DNA from: Dallia pectoralis
Taxonomy: Eukaryota; Chordata; Actinopteri; Esociformes; Umbridae
Direction: 5' to 3'
Length of the DNA stretch: 64,000 nt
Assembly: GCA_029465975.1 (NCBI GenBank)
Contig: CM055737.1
Coordinates: forward strand, 20,671,502-20,735,501
Shown one piece after another: positions 25,001 through 36,434 of this stretch (positions within the stretch are counted from its first letter, which is position 1; every line of letters starts with the position of its first letter). The notes below the pieces were generated by a model. It was not told the DNA's origin, made no database searches, and was given only the letters and a program-made list of their open reading frames with translations. Position numbers and translations under genes: made by a program.

Positions 25001-28000
25001 AGCCAAGCAGGGTTGGGCTTGGTTAGTACTTGGATGGGAGACTGCCTAGGAATATCAATTGTTGTATGTATTTTGTTATTTTCATGGCGGGAAGAAACAA
25101 TCAATCAAAAAGTGAATTATGCAGTGAAGAAATCAATAAGAGCTGTAATTTCAACTCGTCTAATAGCTTATGGCCACACTACCCTGAAAACGCCCGATCT
25201 CGTCTCATCTCGGAAGCCAAGCAGGGTTGGGCTTGGTTAGTACTTGGATGGGAGACCGCCTGGAAATATCTAGTGTTGTAAGCATTATGTTATTTTCTGG
25301 GCGGGAAGAAACAATCAATCAAAAAGTTAATTATGCAGTGAAGAAATCAATAAGAGCTGTAATTTCAACTTTTCTAATAGCTTACTGCCACACCACCCTG
25401 AAAACGCCCGATCTCGGAAGCCAAACATGGTCGGGCTTGGTTAGTACTTGGATGGGAGACCGCCTAGGAATATATAGTGTTGTAAGCATTTTGTTATTTT
25501 CATGGCGGGAAGAAACAATCAATCAAATAGTTAATTATGCAGTGAAGTAATCAATAAGAGCTGTAATTTCAACTTCTCTAATAGCTTACGGCCACACCCC
25601 CCTGAAAACGCCCGATCTCGTCTGATCTCGGAAGCCAAGCAGGGTTGGGCTTGGTTAGTACTTGGATGGGAGACCGCCTGGGAATATATAGTGTTGTAAG
25701 CATTATGTTATTTTCTTGGCGGGAAGAAACAATCAATCAAAAAGTTAATTATGCAGTGAAGAAATCAATAACAGCTGTATTTTCAAATGTTCTAATACCC
25801 TACGGCCACACCACCCTGAAAACGCCTGATCTCGGAAACCAAACAGGGTCGGGCTTGGTTAGTACTTGGATGGGAGACCGCCTAGGAATATCTAGTGTTG
25901 TAAGCATTTTGTTATTTTCTTGGCGGGAAGAAACAATCAATCAAAAAGTTAATTATGCAGTGAAGAAATCAATAACAGCTGTAATTTCAACTTTTCTAAT
26001 AGCTTACGGCCACACCACCCTGAAAACGCCCGATCTTGGAAGCCAAACATGGTCGGGCTTGGTTAGTACTTGGATGGGAGACCGCCTAGGAAATATCTAG
26101 TGTTGTAAGCATTTTGTTATTTTCATGGCGGGAAGAAACAATCAATCAAAAAGTTAATTATGCAGTGAAGAAATCAATAACAGCTGTAATTTCAACTCTT
26201 CTAATAGCTTACGGCCACACCACCCTGAAAACGCCCGATCTCGTCTGATCTCGGAAGCCAAGCAGGGTTGGGCTTGGTTAGTACTTGGATGGGAGACCGC
26301 CTGGGAATATCTAGTGTTGTAAGCATTTTGTTATTTTCATGGCGGGAAGAAACAATCAATCAAAAAGTGAATTATGCAGTGAAGAAATCAATAACAGCTG
26401 TAATTTCAACTTGTCTAATAGCTTACGGCCACACCCCCCTGAAAACGCCCGATCTCGTCTGATCTCGGAAGCCAAGCTAGGATGGGCTTGGTTAGTACTT
26501 GGATGGGAGACCGCCTGGGAATATCTAGTGTTGTAAGCATTATGTTATTTTCTTGGCGGGAAGAAACAATCAATCAAAAAGTTAATTATGCAGTGAAGAA
26601 ATCAATAAGAGCTGTAATTTCAACTTTTCTAATAGCTTACGGCCACACCACCCTGAAAACGCCCGATCTCGGAAGCCAAACATGGTCGGGCTTGGTTAGT
26701 ACTTGGATGGGAGACCGCCTAGGAATATATAGTGTTGTAAGCATTTTGTTATTTTCATGGCGGGAAGAAACAATCAATCAAAAAGTTAATTATGCAGTGA
26801 AGAAATCAATAAGAGCTGTAATTTCAACTTTTCTAATAGCTTACGGCCACACCACCCTGAAAACGCCCGATCTCGTCTGATCTCGGAAGCCAAGCAGGGT
26901 CGAGCTTGGTTAGTACTTGGATGGGAGACCGCCTAGGAATATCTAGTGTTGTAAGCATTTTGTTATTTTCTTGGCGGGAAGAAACAATCAATCAAAAAGT
27001 TAATTATGCAGTGAAGAAATCAATAAGAGCTGTAATTTCAACTTGTCTTATCGCTTACGGCCACACCACCCTGAAAACGCCCGATCTCGTCTGATCTCGG
27101 AAGCCAAGCAGGGTCGGGCTTGGTTAGTACTTGGATAGGCGACCGCCTAGGAATATCTAGTGTTGTAAGCATTTTGTTATTTTCTTGGCGGGAAGAAACA
27201 ATCTATCAAAAAGTTAATTATGCAGTGAAGAAATCAATAACAGCTGTAATTTCAACTCTTCTAATAGCTTACGGCCACACCACCCTGAAAACGCCCGATC
27301 TCGTCTGATCTCGGAAGCCAAGCAGGGTTGGGCTTGGTTAGTACTTGGATGGGAGACTGCCTAGGAATATCTATTGTTGTAAGCATTTTGTTATTTTCAT
27401 GGCGGGAAGAAACAATCAATCAAAAAGTGAATTATGCAGTGAAGAAATCAATAAGAGCTGTAATTTCAACTCGTCTAATAGCTTACGGCCACACTACCCT
27501 GAAAACGCCCGATCTCGTCTCATCTCGGAAGCCAAGCAGGGTTGGGCTTGGTTAGTACTTGGATGGGAGACCGTCTGGAAATATCTAGTGTTGTAAGCAT
27601 TATGTTATTTTCTGGGCGGGAAGAAACAATCAATCAAAAAGTTAATTATGCAGTGAAGAAATCAATAAGAGCTGTAATTTCAACTTTTCTAATAGCTTAC
27701 GGCCACAACACCCTGAAAACGCCCGATCTCGGAAGCCAAACAGGGTCGGGCTTGGTTAGTACTTGGATGGGAGACCGCCTGGAAATATCTAGTGTTGTAA
27801 GCATTTTGTTATTTTCTTGGCGGGAAGAAACAAACAATCAAAAAGTTAATTATGCAGTGAAGAAATCAATAAGAGCTGTAATTTCAACTTTTCTAATAGC
27901 TTACGGCCACACCACCCTGAAAGCGCCCGATCTCGTCTGATCTCGGAAGCCAAGCAGGGTCGGGCTTGGTTAGTACTTGGATAGGCGACCGCCTAGGAAT

Positions 28001-28745
28001 ATCTAGTGTTGTAAGCATTTTGTTATTTTCTTGGCGGGAAGAAACAATCTATCAAAAAGTTAATTATGCAGTGAAGAAATCAATAACAGCTGTAATTTCA
28101 ACTCTTCTAATAGCTTACGGCCACACCACCCTGAAAACGCCCGATCTCGTCTGATCTCGGAAGCCAAGCAGGGTTGGGCTTGGTTAGTACTTGGATGGGA
28201 GACTGCCTAGGAATATCTATTGTTGTAAGCATTTTGTTATTTTCATGGCGGGAAGAAACAATCAATCAAAAAGTGAATTATGCAGTGAAGAAATCAATAA
28301 GAGCTGTAATTTCAACTCGTCTAATAGCTTACGGCCACACTACCCTGAAAACGCCCGATCTCGTCTCATCTCAGAAGCCAAGCAGGGTTGGGCTTGGTTA
28401 GTACTTGGATGGGAGACCGCCTGGAAATATCTAGTGTTGTAAGGATTATGTTATTTTCTTGGCGGGAAGAAACAATCAATCAAAAAGTTAATTATGCAGT
28501 GAAGAAATCAATAAGAGCTGTAATTTCAACTTTTCTAATAGCTTACGGCCACACCACCCTGAAAACGCCCGATCTCGGAAGCCAAACATGGTCGGGCTTG
28601 GTTAGTACTTGGATGGGAGACCGCCTAGGAATATATAGTGTTGTAAGCATTTTGTTAATTTTCATGGCGGGAAGAAACAATCAATCAAAAAGTTAATTAT
28701 GCAGTGAAGAAATCAATAAGAGCTGTAATTTCAACTTTTCTAGTA
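22015..28745 (+). rRNA. 5S rRNA array, block of 32 copies
   Basis: Full-length: 22015-22133, 23045-23163, 23259-23377, 23677-23795, 24096-24214, 24310-24428, 24524-24642, 24738-24856, 24952-25070 (3' end TGTATGTA, helix I broken), 25166-25284, 25584-25702, 26207-26325, 26421-26539, 26839-26957, 27053-27171, 27267-27385, 27481-27599, 27899-28017, 28113-28231, 28327-28445. Class D: 22433-22541, 22637-22745, 22841-22949, 23473-23581, 23891-24000, 25380-25488, 26002-26111, 26635-26743, 27695-27803, 28541-28649. Class P: 22229-22337, 25798-25906. The 24524 copy has a class P spacer before a full-length gene. Confidence 0.93.
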
Positions 28746-31700
28746 GCTTACGGCCACACCACCCTGAAAACGCCCGATCTCGTCTGATCTCGGAAGCCAA
28801 GCAGCGTCGGGCTTGGTTAGTACTTGGATGGGAGACCGCCTAGGAATATCTAGTGTTGTAAGCATTTTGTTATTTTCATGGCGGGAAGAAACAATCAATC
28901 AAAAAGTTAATTATGCAGTGAAGAAATCAATAACAGCTGTATTTTCAAATGTTCTAATACCCTACGGCCACACCACCCTGAAAACGCCTGATCTCGGAAA
29001 CCAAACCGGGTCGGGCTTGGTTAGTACTTGGATGGGAGACCGCCTGGAAATATCTAGTGTTGTAAGCATTTTGTTATTTTCTTGGCGGGAAGAAACAATC
29101 AATCAAAAAGTTAATTATGCAGTGAAGAAATCAATAAGAGCTGTAATTTCAACTTTTCTAATAGCTTACGGCCACAACACCCTGAAAACGCCCGATCTCG
29201 GAAGCCAAACAGGGTCGGGCTTGGTTAGTACTTGGATGGGAGACCGCCTAGTAATATCTAGTGTTGTAAGCATTTTGTTATTTTCTTGGCGGGAAGAAAC
29301 AATCAATCAAAAAGTTAATTATGCAGTGAAGAAATCAATAACAGCTGTATTTTCAAATGTTCTAATAGCTTACGGCCACACCACCCTGAAAACGCCCGAT
29401 CTCGGAAACCAAACAGGGTCGGGCTTGGTTAGTACTTGGATGGGAGACCGCCTGGAAATATCTAGTGTTGTAAGCATTTTGTTATTTTCTTGGCGGGAAG
29501 AAACAAACAATCAAAAAGTTAATTATGCAGTGAAGAAATCAATAAGAGCTGTAATTTCAACTTTTCTAATAGCTTACGGCCACAACACCCTGAAAACGCC
29601 CGATCTCGGAAGCCAAACAGGGTCGGGCTTGGTTAGTACTTGGATGGGAGACCGCCTAGTAATATCTAGTGTTGTAAGCATTTTGTTATTTTCTTGGCGG
29701 GAAGAAACAATCAATCAAAAAGTTAATTATGCAGTGAAGAAATCAATAACAGCTGTAATTTCAACTCTTCTAATAGCTTACAGCAACACCACCCTGAAAA
29801 CGCCCGATCTCGTCTGATCTCGGAAGCCAAGCAGGGTTGGGCTTGGTTAGTACTTGGATGGGAGACCGCCTGGAAATATCTAGTGTTGTAAGCATTTTGT
29901 TATTTTCTTGGCGGGAAGAAACAAACAATCAAAAAGTTAATTATGCAGTGAAGAAATCAATAAGAGCTGTAATTTCAACTTTTCTAATAGCTTACGGCCA
30001 CAACACCCTGAAAACGCCCGATCTCGGAAGCCAAACAGGGTCGGGCTTGGTTAGTACTTGGATGGGAGACCGCCTAGGAATATCTAGTGTTGTAAGCATT
30101 TTGTTATTTTCTTGGCGGGAAGAAACAATCAATCAAAAAGTTAATTATGCAGTGAAGAAATCAATAACAGCTGTAATTTCAACTTTCTAATAGCTTACGG
30201 CCACACCACCCTGAAAACGCCCGATCTCGTCTGATCTCGGAAGCCAAGCTGGGTTGGGCTTGGTTAGTACTTGGATGGGAGACCGCCTAGGAATATCTAG
30301 TGTTGTAAGCATTTTGTTATTTTCATGGCGGGAAGAAACAAACAATCAAAAAGTTAATTATGCAGTGAAGAAATCAATAAGAGCTGTAATTTCAACTTTT
30401 CTAATAGCTTACGGCCACACCACCCTGAAAACGCCCGATCTTGGAAGCCAAACATACTCGGGCTTGGTTAGTACTTGGATGGGAGACCGCCTAGGAATAT
30501 CTAGTGTTGTAAGCATTTTGTTATTTTCTTGGCGGGAAGAAACAATCAATCAAAAAGTGAATTATGCAGTGAAGAAATCAATAAGAGCTGTAATTTCAAC
30601 ATTTCTAATAGCTTACGGCCACACCACCCTGAAAACGCCCCATCTCGTCTGATCTCGGAAGCCAAGCAGGGTCGGGCTTGGTTAGTACTTGGATGGGAGA
30701 CCGCCTAGGAATATCTAGTGTTGTAAGCATTTTGTTATTTTCTTGGCGGGAAGAAACAATCAATCAAAAAGTTAATTATGCAGTGAAGAAATCAATAACA
30801 GCTGTATTTTCAAATGTTCTAATACCCTACGGCCACACCACCCTGAAAACGCCTGATCTCGGAAACCAAACAGGGTCGGGCTTGGTTAGTACTTAATTAT
30901 GCAGTGGATGGGAGACCGCCTGGAAATATCTAGTGTTGTAAGCATTTTGTTATTTTCATGGCGGGAAGAAACAATCAATCAAAAAGTTAATTATGCAGTG
31001 AAGAAATCAATAAGAGCTGTAATTTCAACTTTTCTAATAGCTTACGGCCACACCACCCTGAAAACGCCCGATCTCGTCTGATCTCGGAAGCCAAGCAGGG
31101 TTGGGCTTGGTTAGTACTTGGATGGGAGACCGCCTAGGAATATCTAGTGTTGTAAGAATCTTGGTATTTTCATGGCGGGAAGAAACAATCAATCAAAAAG
31201 TTAATTATGCAGTGAAGAAATCAATAAGAGCTGTAATTTCAACGTTTCTAATAGCTTACGGCCACACCACCCTGAAAACGCCCGATCTCGTCTGATCTCG
31301 GAAGCCAAGCAGGGTCGGGCTTGGTTAGTACTTGGATGGGAGACCGCCTAGGAATATCTAGTGTTGTAAGCATTTTGTTATTTTCTTGGCGGGAAGAAAC
31401 AATCTATCAAAAAGTTAATTATGCAGTGAAGAAATCAATAACAGCTGTAATTTCAACTCTTCTAATAGCTTACGGCCACACCACCCTGAAAACGCCCGAT
31501 CTCGTCTGATCTCGGAAGCCAAGCAGGGTTGGGCTTGGTTAGTACTTGGATGGGAGACCGCCTGGGAATATCTAGTGTTGTAAGCATTTTGTTATTTTCA
31601 TGGCGGGAAGAAACAATCAATCAAAAAGTGAATTATGCAGTGAAGAAATCAATAAGAGCTGTAATTTCAACTTGTCTAATAGCTTACGGCCACACCCCCC

Positions 31701-32108
31701 TGAAAACGCCCGATCTCGTCTGATCTCGGAAGCCAAGCAGGGTTGGGCTTGGTTAGTACTTGGATGGGAGACCGCCTGGGAATATCTAGTGTTGTAAGCA
31801 TTATGTTATTTTCTTGGCGGGAAGAAACAATCAATCAAAAAGTTAATTATGCAGTGAAGAAATCAATAACAGCTGTATTTTCAAATGTTCTAATACCCTA
31901 CGGCCACACCACCCTGAAAACGCCTGATCTCGGAAACCAAACAGGGTCGGGCTTGGTTAGTACTTGGATGGGAGACCGCCCGGAAATATCTAGTGTTGTA
32001 AGCATTTTGTTATTTTCTTGGCGGGAAGAAACAATCTATCAAAAAGTTAATTATGCAGTGAAGAAATCAATAACAGCTGTAATTTCAACTCTTCTAATAG
32101 CTTACGGC
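28746..32108 (+). rRNA. 5S rRNA array up to the hAT insertion (16 copies)
   Basis: Full-length: 28746-28864, 29776-29894 (ACAGCAACACC start region), 30193-30311, 30611-30729, 31040-31158 (3' end TAAGAATC, helix I weakened), 31254-31372, 31468-31586, 31682-31800. Class D: 29164-29272, 29368-29476, 29572-29680, 29990-30098, 30407-30515. Class P: 28960-29068, 30825-30944 (with an 11-bp insert), 31896-32004. The first five copies repeat the order and variants of the five at 22015-22949. Confidence 0.93.
30825..30944 (+). pseudogene. class P 5S copy with a spacer-derived 11-bp insert
   Basis: Besides the CCCTAC start and the loop deletion, this copy has extra AATTATGCAGT between ACTT and GGATGGG, splitting the promoter just before box C. 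The same string is part of every spacer (TTAATTATGCAGTGAAG). The insert is therefore probably copied from a spacer by template switching or gene conversion. Confidence 0.85.
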
Positions 32109-32116
32109 CACACCAC
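32109..32116 (+). repeat. hAT target-site duplication, left copy
   Basis: CACACCAC, identical to 33065-33072. Eight bases is the typical duplication length for the hAT superfamily. It corresponds to 5S gene positions 10-17. Confidence 0.93.
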
Positions 32117-33064
32117 TAGGGATGGGAATTGATAAGAATTTAACGATTCCGATTCCATTATCGATATTGCTTATCGATCCGATTCCTTATCGATTCTCTT
32201 ATCGATTCTCATTGGGTGAGGAAATAATTACAAATTTGTTTGTTTGTATTAACTTGCTTTAATATCTGATAAGAACACCGCACATACTCAGAGTATACAC
32301 AAATTATCTGTAGCAACCTCAGAACAAACCTAAAAGTAGGTGAGCTACAAAGTAAAGTCCAGGGACCTATAGATTTTTTCACATTCATTGGTCCAGCCCA
32401 AAAAAAAAAACTGCCATTTAAGTGCCATAAAAACAAAAAACACAGACGGTAAACAGTCAAGGAAGAGCTTGTTCCTTTGGGAATATTCAACCTGAAACTA
32501 AATTCAACTCAACTGACATACAAAATAGAAAGAAGTCTTCTGTAAAGACCACAACTATCAACTTGGGCAAATGATTGACAATAGAGATTTTTATCCGTAT
32601 AGTAAAAGTTTACACAATGAAATGGCGCTCACATTAACTAAATAGACAAGTTACCTTTGGCATTTATAGCAGATGCCGTCTCATTAGCTCCGCTGCTGCT
32701 TGACTCACTTGTTGTTGTGTCGCTGAGTAGTAGAGAATCAAACACGCGACAGTCCTGCAAACGGATTGCGTGCTGTGTGGCCAAATGCTTCTGCATATTG
32801 GAGGTAGTTCCCCCCATTGCCGAAATTAAACTTTTACAACTGTTGCAAATGACTGCATTGGCGTCTTCGAGTGAAATATAACCACACTTTAGATCGCTTC
32901 TGCGTAACCAAAATGCGCAGCGCGTGTGTGACGGTCATGATGACACATTTGCAACGAGCCGAACCGTTAAGCGGAATCGTTAAGCAGGTACACTAACGGT
33001 TCCAAGGAATCGATTCACTGGGAACCGGTTCTAAAGAAGAACCGGTTCTCGATTCCCATCCCTA
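32117..33064 (-). mobile_element. hAT-superfamily element, non-autonomous, 948 bp
   Basis: The ends are imperfect inverted repeats: TAGGGATGGGAATTGA on the left and, on the minus strand from the right, TAGGGATGGGAATCGA. They are flanked by perfect 8-bp duplications. The left side is rich in TTATCGATTC-type subterminal repeats (about 32158-32215). The right side has two AACCGGTT palindromes (33023-33030, 33040-33047). A BED-finger exon remnant lies on the minus strand near the right end, which is therefore the 5' end of the element. The catalytic transposase domain is absent, so this is an internally deleted derivative. The terminal repeats and duplications make the superfamily call firm. The family is not assigned. 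Confidence 0.93.
32655..32938 (-). pseudogene. hAT transposase exon 1 remnant with BED zinc finger
   Basis: Read on the minus strand, an ATG at 32938-32936 leads into SKVWLYFT, the usual start of a BED finger. After a one-base frameshift near 32867 comes EDANAVICNSC, then GGTTSNMQKHLATQH. This gives the C-x2-C and H-x4-H zinc ligands and the TSNM-KHL signature. A serine-rich stretch follows. The frame reaches AAAG at 32655, next to GTAACT, a plausible splice donor. BED fingers in hAT transposases bind the element's ends. The frameshift and the missing downstream exon leave it non-functional. Confidence 0.78.
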
Positions 33065-33072
33065 CACACCAC
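33065..33072 (+). repeat. hAT target-site duplication, right copy
   Basis: CACACCAC, a perfect match to the left copy. Their identity suggests a fairly recent insertion, or one protected from turnover. Confidence 0.93.
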
Positions 33073-35934
33073 CCTGAAAACGCCCGATCTCGTCTGATCT
33101 CGGAAGCCAAGCAGGGTTGGGCTTGGTTAGTACTTGGATGGGAGACCGCCTGGGAATATCTAGTGTTGTAAGCATTTTGTTATTTTCATGGCGGGAAGAA
33201 ACAATCAATCAAAAAGTGAATTATGCAGTGAAGAAATCAATAACAGCTGTAATTTCAACTTGTCTAATAGCTTACGGCCACACCCCCCTGAAAACGCCCG
33301 ATCTCGTCTGATCTCGGAAGCCAAGCAGGGTTGGGCTTGGTTAGTACTTGGATGGGAGACCGCCTGGGAATATCTAGTGTTGTAAGCATTATGTTATTTT
33401 CTTGGCGGGAAGAAACAATCAATCAAAAAGTTAATTATGCAGTGAAGAAATCAATAAGAGCTGTAATTTCAACTTTTCTAATAGCTTACGTCCGCACCAC
33501 CCTGAAAACGCCCGATCTCGTCTGATCTCGGAAGCCAAGCAGGGTCGGGCTTGGTTAGTACTTGGGTGAGACCGCCTAGGAATATCTAGTGTTGTAAGCA
33601 TTTTGTTATTTTCATGGCGGGAAAACAATCAATCAAAAAGTTAATTATGCAGTGAAGAAATCAATAACACCTGTATTTTCAAATGTTCTAATACCCTACG
33701 GCCACACCACCCTGAAAACGCCTGATCTCGGAAACCAAACAGGGTCGGGCTTGGTTAGTACTTGGATGGGAGACCGCCTGGAAATATCTAGTGTTGTAAG
33801 CATTTTGTTATTTTCTTGGCGGGAAGAAACAATCTATCCAAAAGTTAATTATGCAGTGAAGAAATCAATAACAGCTGTAATTTCAACTCTTCTAATAGCT
33901 TACGGCCACACCACCCTGAAAACGCCCGATCTCGTCTGATCTCGGAAGCCAAGCAGGGTTGGGCTTGGTTAGTACTTGGATGGGAGACCGCCTGGGAATA
34001 TCTAGTGTTGTAAGCATTTTGTTATTTTCATGGCGGGAAGAAACAATCAATCAAAAAGTGAATTATGCAGTGAAGAAATCAATAAGAGCTGTAATTTCAA
34101 CTTGTCTAATAGCTTACGGCCACACCCCCCTGAAAACGCCCGATCTCGTCTGATCTCGGAAGCCAAGCAGGGTTCGGCTTGGTTAGTACTTGGATGGGAG
34201 ACTGCCTAGGAATATCTATTGTTGTAAGCATTTTGTTATTTTCATGGCGGGAAGAAACAATCAATCAAAAAGTGAATTATGCAGTGAAGAAATCAATAAG
34301 AGCTGTAATTTCAACTCGTCTAATAGCTTACGGCCACACTACCCTGAAAACGCCCGATCTCGTCTCATCTCGGAAGCCAAGCAGGGTTGGGCTTGGTTAG
34401 TACTTGGATGGGAGACCGCCTGGAAATATCTAGTGTTGTAAGCATTATGTTATTTTCTGGGCGGGAAGAAACAATCAATCAAAAAGTTAATTATGCAGTG
34501 AAGAAATCAATAAGAGCTGTAATTTCAACTTTTCTAATAGCTTACGGCCACACCACCCTGAAAACGCCCCGATCTCGGAAGCCAAACATGGTCGGGCTTG
34601 GTTAGTACTTGGATGGGAGACCGCCTAGGAATATATAGTGTTGTAAGCATTTTGTTATTTTCATGGCGGGAAGAAACAATCAATCAAAAAGTTAATTATG
34701 CAGTGAAGAAATCAATAAGAGCTGTAATTTCAACTTTTCTAGTAGCTTACGGCCACACCACCCTGATAACGCCCGATCTCGTCTGATCTCGGAAGCCAAG
34801 CAGGGTCGGGCTTGGTTAGTACTTGGATGGGAGACCGCCTAGGAATATCTAGTGTTGTAAGCATTTTGTTATTTTCTTGGCGGGAAGAAACAATCAATCA
34901 AAAAGTTAATTATGCAGTGAAGAAATCAATAACAGCTGTATTTTCAAATGTTCTAATACCCTACGGCCACACCACCCTGAAAACGCCTGATCTCGGAAAC
35001 CAAACCGGGTCGGGCTTGGTTAGTACTTGGATGGGAGACCGCCTGGAAATATCTAGTGTTGTAAGCATTTTGTTATTTTCTTGGCGGGAAGAAACAATCA
35101 ATCAATAAGAGCTGTAATTTCAACTTTTCTAATAGCTTACGGCCACAACACCCTGAAAACGCCTGATCTCGGAAACCAAACCGGGTCGGGCTTGGTTAGT
35201 ACTTGGATGGGAGACCGCCTGGGAATATCTAGTGTTGTAAGCATTTTGTTATTTTCATGGCGGGAAGAAACAATCAATCAAAAAGTGAATTATGCAGTGA
35301 AGAAATCAATAAGAGCTGTAATTTCAAGTTTTCTAATAGCTTACAGCCACACCACCCTGAAAACTCCCGATCTCGTCTGATCTCGGAAGCCAAGCAGAGT
35401 CGGGCTTGGTTAGTACTTGGATGGGAGACCGCCTAGGAATATATAGGGTTGTAAGCATTTTGTTATTTTCATGGCGGGAAGAAACAATCAATCAAAAAGT
35501 TAATTATGCAGTGAAGAAATCAATAAGAGCTGTAATTTCAACGGTTCTAATAGCTTACGGCCACACCACCCTGAAAACGCCTGATCTCGGAAACCAAACA
35601 GGGTCGGGCTTGGTTAGTACTTGGATGGGAGACCGCCCGGAAATATCTAGTGTTGTAAGCATTTTGTTATTTTCTTGGCGGGAAGAAACAATCTATCCAA
35701 AAGTTAATTATGCAGTGAAGAAATCAATAACAGCTGTAATTTCAACTCTTCTAATAGCTTACGGCCACACCACCCTGAAAACGCCCGATCTCGTCTGATC
35801 TCGGAAGCCAAGCAGGGTTGGACTTGGTTAGTACTTGGATGGGAGACCGCCTGGGAATATCTAGTGTTGTAAGCATTTTGTTATTTTCATGGCGGGAAGA
35901 AACAATCAATCAAAAAGTGAATTATGCAGTGAAG
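33073..35934 (+). rRNA. 5S rRNA array after the hAT element (13 further copies)
   Basis: After the 3' part of the interrupted gene (33073-33174). Full-length: 33270-33388, 33898-34016, 34112-34230, 34326-34444, 34745-34863, 35339-35457, 35757-35875. Class D: 34540-34649, 35135-35243, 35553-35661. Class P: 33694-33802, 34959-35067. The copy 33484-33600 has ACGTCCGC and a 2-bp loss in box C (CTTGGGTGAGACC). The spacer before 35135 has lost about 30 bp between two AATCAATAA-like stretches. The block ends at an N run inside a spacer, so the true right end of the array is not seen. Confidence 0.93.
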
Positions 35935-36434
35935 NNNNNNNNNNNNNNNNNNNNNNNNNNNNNNNNNNNNNNNNNNNNNNNNNNNNNNNNNNNNNNNNNN
36001 NNNNNNNNNNNNNNNNNNNNNNNNNNNNNNNNNNNNNNNNNNNNNNNNNNNNNNNNNNNNNNNNNNNNNNNNNNNNNNNNNNNNNNNNNNNNNNNNNNNN
36101 NNNNNNNNNNNNNNNNNNNNNNNNNNNNNNNNNNNNNNNNNNNNNNNNNNNNNNNNNNNNNNNNNNNNNNNNNNNNNNNNNNNNNNNNNNNNNNNNNNNN
36201 NNNNNNNNNNNNNNNNNNNNNNNNNNNNNNNNNNNNNNNNNNNNNNNNNNNNNNNNNNNNNNNNNNNNNNNNNNNNNNNNNNNNNNNNNNNNNNNNNNNN
36301 NNNNNNNNNNNNNNNNNNNNNNNNNNNNNNNNNNNNNNNNNNNNNNNNNNNNNNNNNNNNNNNNNNNNNNNNNNNNNNNNNNNNNNNNNNNNNNNNNNNN
36401 NNNNNNNNNNNNNNNNNNNNNNNNNNNNNNNNNN
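35935..36434. other. assembly gap, 500 N, between 5S array and macrosatellite
   Basis: Exactly 500 N. The left flank is 5S spacer and the right flank is macrosatellite core, so no sequence joins the two repeat systems. Confidence 0.99.

Larger units (their letters stand above)
32100..33174 (+). pseudogene. 5S rRNA gene interrupted by a hAT element
   Basis: The gene starts at 32100 (GCTTACGGCCACACCAC to 32116), is broken by 948 bp, and resumes at 33065 with a duplicated CACACCAC, followed by the rest of a full-length gene ending at 33174. Removing the element and one duplication restores a normal 119-nt copy, so the gene was intact when hit. The T4 terminator follows at 33175. Confidence 0.92.

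Noticed and set aside
22082..29817. Open frames of 60-334 codons throughout the 5S array, encoding a repeated 68-residue motif
   Set aside because: They are translations of 5S rDNA. Units with the 10-bp deletion are 204 bp (68 codons) and lose the TGA in GTCTGATC, so consecutive deleted units read through. Full units of 214 bp stop each time. No ATG context, codon bias or splice signal supports a protein.
32209..32490. Minus-strand frame of 93 codons in the left half of the hAT element
   Set aside because: It has no similarity to transposase motifs and lies beyond the splice donor of the BED exon. It is probably intron or filler left by internal deletion.
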